Positions 59,052-64,000 of a stretch of DNA of 64,000 nucleotides are shown here, piece after piece. This stretch comes from Haematobia irritans (taxonomy: Eukaryota > Arthropoda > Insecta > Diptera > Muscidae). The DNA lies in NCBI RefSeq assembly GCF_050003625.1, contig NC_134401.1:91180852-91244851 (forward strand). Direction: 5' to 3'. Positions within the stretch are counted from its first letter, which is position 1. Every line of letters begins with the position of its first letter. The translations under genes and the position numbers were made by a program. The notes beneath the pieces were generated by a model. That model did no database searches. It was given only the letters and a program-made list of their open reading frames with translations, and was not told where the DNA came from.

Positions 59052-59464
59052 GTTGGCATATGGTCTCTAATAACCATGCAAAAATTGGTCTACATCGGTC
59101 CCTAATTATATATAACCCCCATATAAACCGTTCTCCAGATTTGACCTCCGGAGCCTCTTGGAGGAACAAAATTCATCTGATCCGGTTCAAATTTGGAACG
59201 TGATGTTAGTATATGGCCACTAACAACCATACAAAAATTGGTCCATATTGGTCTATAGTTATATATAGCCGATCTCCAATCACACAAAAAGTGGTCCATA
59301 TCGGTTCATAATCATGGTTGCCACTCGAGCCAAAAATAATCTACCAAAAATCTACCATTTGTATAGAAAATTTTGTCAAAATCTTATTTCCAAAAAAAAA
59401 TTGTCAAAATTTTATTTATATAGAATATGTTGTTAAATTTTTATTTCTAAAAAAAATTTTGTCA

Positions 59465-59812
59465 AGGTTAGGTTAGGTTAGGTGGCAGGCCGATGTATCA
59501 GGCTCACTTAGACTATTCAGTCCATTGTGATACCACAGTGGTGAACTTCTCTCTTATCACTGAGTGCTGCCCGATTCCATGTTAAGCTCAATGATAAGGG
59601 ACCTCCTTTTTATAGCCAAGTCCGAACGGCGTTCCACATTGCAGTGAAACCACTTAGAGAAGCTTTGAAACCCTCAGAAATGTCACCAGCATTACTGAGG
59701 TGGGATAATCGACCGCTGAAAAACTTTTTGGTGTTCGGTCGTAGCAGGAATCGAACCCACGACCTTGTGTATGCAAGGCGGGCATGCTAACCATTGCACC
59801 ACGGTGGCTCCC
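59465..59812 (-). mobile_element. tRNA-derived SINE with 11-bp TSD
   Basis: A full-length reverse SINE with its aggttaggttagg tail at the left and head ending ggtggctcc at the right. aaattttgtca flanks it at 59454-59464 and 59813-59823. The target lies in the 29-bp tract of the X copy, so the AACCT tail is part of the element and does not come from the target. Confidence 0.96.
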
Positions 59813-60130
59813 AAATTTTGTCAAATTTTTTTTTCTATAATTTTTTTTTTTTTAATTTTATTTTATTAAAATTTTATTTCTATAGAAAATTTTGTCAAAA
59901 TTTTATGTCTATAGAAAATGTTGTCAAACTGAATTATATACGTATTTGATCGATCTTTTTTGATTTAATATATACCACGTATGGACTTACATACAATTTA
60001 GAAGACGATGTTAGGAGGTTTTAAGATACCTTGCTATCGGCAAGCGTTACCTCAACTTAAGTAATTCGATTGTGGATGGCAGTGTTTCTACGCAATCCAT
60101 GGTGGAGGGTACATAAGCTTCGGCCTGGCC

Positions 60131-60134
<4 letters not shown>

Positions 60135-60161
<27 letters not shown>

Positions 60162-60689
60162 AAATGTCCATATACTTTGTTGCTTTACATATCCACTACC
60201 TTGTATAGCACATCGTCGACCAGCTATAGCGTAATTTCAACAGATACACAGCCGAACATCGTTAGATCTGAAATTCGGCAAATTTTTAAAATTTTCTTTA
60301 AATTCTTTTCGATTCACCCTATTATGCTGTCGCAGATTTATCGAAGGGAAAAACTTCAATTGAAAGGAGGGGTAAAATGATTTACATTGTCACAATAAAT
60401 TGAATATCGATGACATGGACATGAGTGAATTAAAATTGAAAAATAGCACATATGTTCTGTATCACACATCGCTTTAATAACTAAGAGCTATTTTAGTTTG
60501 TTGATAGACAGCAGTGGTATTATTTTTTTGGTTTTTCTATAAAAAGATAAGAGAGGATTTTTTTAAATATCTCTTCATCGATGCTATCTACTTTATTTGC
60601 GATGTTTACGTGTTTACTTGCCAAAAAGTAAACGGAAAATTTACACCTACAATCGGCGATGGTAATGGCCGCTATAACGGCCAATGGTC
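60135..60689. other. unassigned AT-rich sequence
   Basis: No gene is supported. The plus frame at 60514-60723 is mostly noise, with a transposase-like part beginning at its 3' end. Confidence 0.35.
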
Positions 60690-60845
60690 ACTACCCGCTC
60701 GTATTCATCGACCATGGAGTTAAAATAAATGCCAAATATTATCGAGTATTGAAGGCAAACATTTCTTTTCCAGATCATTGACATTCCAACAAGAGTCGGC
60801 ACCATCACACTAAAGGTGTGCACGTGACACGAAAATATCGTGCGC
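60690..60845 (+). pseudogene. Tc1/mariner-superfamily transposase scrap
   Basis: In one frame it reads LVFIDHGVKINAKYYRVL and in another TFQQESAPSH. Both fit the catalytic core of Tc1/mariner-type transposases (FIDHGVKxNxxYY...TFQQDxAPxH), with the second catalytic Asp changed to Glu. It may belong to the same family as the remnant at 24.04 kb, but the two segments do not overlap. Confidence 0.55.
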
Positions 60846-60852
60846 AAGTGCA

Positions 60853-61084
60853 CACAGAGAAGGAATATGTTTCAAGAGCAAAATGTTATTTTTGTATGGT
60901 GACCATGTAACATGTTTGTCACTAAAATGTTATTTCCTCGTCAAATATAACCTGCTTGCCGAAATCAGACACATGATTTCCGCAAAAATAACATGGTTGC
61001 GAAAACCATGTTACATGGTCACCACCCAACAATAACATTTTGCTCTTAAAACATGTTTGAGGTGATCATATTCCTTCTCTGGGG
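60853..61084. mobile_element. family B MITE copy 3
   Basis: It reads cacagagaaggaatatg, then ttatttttgtatggtgacc and cctcgtcaaatataacctgc to tgatcatattccttctctg. It is oriented opposite to copy 2 and lacks ~15 bp near the left end. Its flanks are not TA. Confidence 0.85.
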
Positions 61085-61334
61085 CACACCCAGATTGATT
61101 ACCAAACAAAATGTCGTGCATGAGCGCGAATTACGAAAATAATTTTTTGTGAGTCTGCGTGAGTAACGAATTTCGTAAAACTACGCTTACGAAAATTCCC
61201 GCCCACGGTCATAAAACTCTTACGAGTTGAATTCATTTCAGTGTTGCCAGGGAAAATTTTCGATTTACCCTACAAGGAAAAAAAAGTTCCCTACTTTCCC
61301 CTACATTTCCAAAAATATTTCCCTACAATTTCCC

Positions 61335-62215
61335 CTATAACTGTCATCCACAATCGAACTACTTGGGTTGTGGTATCTTAAAACTTCTTAACATCGTTTT
61401 CTAAATTGTGAGTTAGTCCATTAGACAAAAAAGGTATGTGTAGGTAAGTCTACAAATAATTACGAATCGACAAGGACTTTTGCACGGGGGTCGCTTATGG
61501 GGGCTATATAGAATTATGAACTTGATATGGACCAATTTTTTTGTGATTGGGGATCGATTTATCTGAGGGCTATATATAACTATAGACCGATATGGACCTA
61601 TTTAGGCATGGGTGTTAACGGCCATATACTAGCACAATGTACAAATTGACTCGTTCCTCCAATTGGCTCCAAAACCAAATCTCGGGATCGGTTTATATGG
61701 GGGCTCTATATGATTATGGACTGATATGGACCACTTTATGCATGGTTGTTAAATATCAAATACTACCACCACGTACCAAATTTCAACCAGATCGGATGAA
61801 TGTTGCTTCTCCAAAAGGCACCGGAGGTCAAATCTGGGGATCGGTTTATATGGGGGCTATATATAATTATGGACTGATATGAACCAATTCCTGCATGGTT
61901 GTTGAATACCATATACTAACATCACGTACCAAATTTCAACCGAATCGAATGAATTTTGCTCTTCCAAGGGGCTCCGGAGGTCAAATCCGGGGATCGGTTT
62001 ATATGGGGCCTATATATAATTATTGACCTATTTTGACCAATGGGTGTTGGAGGCCATATATTAACACCACGTACCAAATTTCAACTGAATCAGATGAATT
62101 TTGGTCTTCCAAGAGGCTCTGTAGGTCAAATCTGGTGATCGGTTTATATGGGGGCTATATATATAACTATAGACCGATATGGACCTAGTTAGGCATGGTT
62201 GTTAAAGGCCATATA
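61335..62215 (+). mobile_element. family X copy interrupted by mariner 2
   Basis: It starts in the 5' block (ctgtcatccacaatcgaac), lacks the 29-bp tract, and has modules to ttgttaaaggccatata, where mariner 2 inserts. The continuation expected beyond mariner 2 is not seen inside the window. Confidence 0.82.
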
Positions 62216-63118
62216 ACAGGTTGGCTGATAAGGCCCCGGTCTGACACATAGATGGCGTCTCTAGTATTAAATGCATATTATTTTTATATAGTACCAACCT
62301 TCAAATGATTCGTGTCAAAATTTGACGTCTGTAAGTCAATTAGTTTGTGAGGTAGAGCGTCTTTTGTGAAGCAACTTTTGTTATTGTGAAAAAAAATGGA
62401 AAAAAATTTCGTGTTTTGATAAAATACTGTTTTCTGAAGGGAAAAATACGGTGGAAGCAAAAACTTGGCTTGATAATGAGTTTCCGGACTCTGACCAAGG
62501 AAAATCAATAATAATTGATTGGTATGCAAAATTCAAGCGTGATTAAATGAGCACGGAGGACGGTGGACGCCCGAAAGAGGTGGTTACCGACGAAAACATC
62601 AAAAAAATCCACAAAATGATTTTGAATGACAGTAAAAAAAAATAAAAAGTTGATCGAGATAGCAGAGGCCTTAAAGATATCAAGGGAACGTGTTGGTCAT
62701 ATCATTCATCAATATTTAGATATGCGGAAGCTCTGTGCAAAATGGGTGCCGCGCGAGCTCACATTTGACCAAAAACCACAACGTGTTGATGATTCTGAGC
62801 GGTGTTTGCAGCTGTTAACTCGTAATACACCCGAGTTTTTCCGTCGCTATGTGACAATGGATGAAACATGGCTCCATCACTACACTCCTGAGTCCAATCG
62901 ACAGTCGGCTGAGTGGACAGCAACCGGTGAACCGTCTTCGAAGCGTGGAAAGACTCAAAAGTCCGCTGGCAAAGTAATGGCCTCTGTTTTTTGGGATGCG
63001 CATGGAATAATATTTATCGATTATCTTGAGAAGGGAAAACCCATCAACAGTGACTATTATATGGCGTTATTGGAGCATTTGAAGGTCGAAATCGCGGCAA
63101 AACGGTCCCATATGAAGA
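62216..63118 (+). mobile_element. Himar1-like mariner copy 2, 3'-truncated
   Basis: It begins acaggttggctgataaggcc directly after TA (62214-62215) and follows mariner 1 until catatgaagaag, where an X element starts. The 3' third and right TIR are absent from the window. They could lie beyond the X copy. Confidence 0.93.
62395..63118 (+). pseudogene. Himar1-like mariner transposase, frameshifted and truncated
   Basis: The ATG is present (62397), but a 4-base shortening after atggaaaaaa shifts the frame at once. A TAA follows FKRD (~62544), nine bases are lost in the DGGRPKE region, and an A-run adds a stop near 62643. From 62626 the frame is open: EIAEALKISRERVGHIIHQY, WVPRELTFDQ, TMDETWLHHY (first Asp) and KVEIAAKRSHMKK, then X sequence. 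It keeps the 14-codon segment deleted in copy 1. The second and third catalytic Asp are missing. Confidence 0.92.
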
Positions 63119-64000
63119 AGAACAAGTATATACGGCCGTAAGTTCGGCCAGGCCGAAGCTTATGTACCCTCCATCATGGATTGCGTAGAAACTTCTTCTA
63201 AACACTGCCACCCACAATCGAATTACTTAAGTTGCGGTAACGCTTGCCGATGGCAAGGTATCTTAAAACCTCCTAACACCATCTTCTAAATTGTATGTAA
63301 GTCCATACGTGGTATATATTAAATCAAAAAGATCGATCCAATACGTATATAATTCAGTTTGACAAAGTAGACATAAAATTTTGACAAAATTTTCTACAGA
63401 AATAAAATTTTAACAAAATTTTCTATAGAAATAAAATTTTCACAAAATTTTCTATAGAAAGAAAATTTTGACAAAAATGTCTACAGAAATAAAATTTTAA
63501 CAAAATTTTCTATAGAAATAAACTTTTGACAAAATTTGTTATAGAAATAAAATCTTGGTAGATTATTTTTGGCTCGATTTCTATAAAAGAAAATTTTGAC
63601 AAAAATGTCTACAGAAATAAAATTTTAAAAACATTTTCTATAGAAATAAACTTTTGAACAAAATTTTCTATAGAAATAAAATTTTGACAATGATGAAAAT
63701 TTTATTATGAACCGAATAAAATTTTAACAAAATTTTCTATAGAAATAAAATTTTGACAAAATTTTCTATAGAAATAAAATTTTGGTAGATTATTTTTGGC
63801 TCTAGTGGCAACCATGATTATGAACCGATATGGACCAATTTTTGTGTGATTGGACCAATTTTTGTGTGATTGGACCAATTTTGGTATGGTTGTTAGCGAC
63901 CATATACTAACACCACGTTCCTAATTTGAACCGGATCGGATGAATTTTGCTCCTCCAAGAGGCTCCGGAGGTCAAATCTGGAGAACATTTTATATGGGGG
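63119..64000 (+). mobile_element. family X copy inserted in mariner 2, runs off the window
   Basis: It starts acaagtatatacggccgtaagttcggcc and has the 5' block and a 29-bp tract (63360-63785). That tract contains an internal repeat of ttggtagattatttttggct at 63546 and 63782. Then ggaccaatttttgtgtgatt occurs twice, followed by the first module. The right end is outside the window. Confidence 0.9.

Larger units (their letters stand above)
57237..60131 (-). mobile_element. family X copy, reverse, hosting three insertions
   Basis: The reverse X runs from tttataccctccaccatagg (57237) to aagcttcggcctggccg (60131). It has a terminal block, modules, a 29-bp tract (59349-59464 and 59813-59933), and the 5' block with ccatggtggagggtacataag. 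A LINE at 57394, a hAT-like element at 58478 and a SINE at 59465 interrupt it. Removing them restores X order. Confidence 0.92.

Overview
The window looks like a repeat-dominated, non-coding stretch of a muscoid fly genome, about 65-70% AT. No prokaryotic feature is present. The fly assignment rests on two irritans-type mariner copies whose readable protein closely follows the Himar1 family first described from the horn fly Haematobia irritans. It also rests on R1-like and RNase H-bearing LINE remnants and on repeat families I associate with calyptrate flies. Haematobia, Stomoxys or a close relative is my best guess. No complete host gene is visible. Family labels X, Y, H, B, T, V, W and Z are my own, because I cannot search a repeat library.

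Layout. 1-2.1 kb: unremarkable sequence, then a 29-bp minisatellite array. 2.2-7.7 kb: three copies of TIR family H, one with an (AT)n run and a SINE, plus a 1.4-kb TIR element. 8-9.2 kb: a candidate minus-strand exon. 9.8-15.3 kb: W, X and Y repeats and SINE fragments. 15.7-19 kb: an old mariner, a W repeat and an RNase H remnant. 19.5-24.4 kb: a B element, the Z array (hosting H and a SINE), a large X copy and a Tc1/mariner transposase remnant. 25.3-29.9 kb: a 4.6-kb array of the same 29-bp minisatellite with higher-order repeats. 30.7-36.2 kb: pieces of R1-like LINEs on both strands and a SINE. 37.3-42.2 kb: X copies, a DDE transposon with an internal deletion, small MITEs and an RNase H LINE. 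42.2-44.3 kb: low-repeat sequence with a second candidate exon. 44.3-50.2 kb: Y, V and X repeats, a SINE and a perfect B insertion. 51-52.2 kb: mariner 1. 53.2-55.8 kb: X copies broken by a 420-bp-arm inverted duplication. 55.9-60.1 kb: an X copy carrying a LINE, a hAT-like element and a SINE, each with its own target duplication. 60.1-64 kb: a transposase remnant, a B element, X copies and mariner 2.

How the parts relate. The tRNA-derived SINE and the RNase H LINE share their last ~75 bp and an (AACCT)n tail, which marks the LINE as the likely source of the SINE's retrotransposition machinery. Families X and Y share a ~153-bp module. X elements also carry short tracts of the 29-bp minisatellite that forms the two large free-standing arrays. 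Several TIR families (H, T, B and the AATTAA-rich element) have related TACAC...AGAAAAA-like ends, and their interiors are built from short reiterated words. The host signal is limited to two putative minus-strand internal exons about 35 kb apart with canonical splice sites, so the window may be the intron of a large minus-strand gene.
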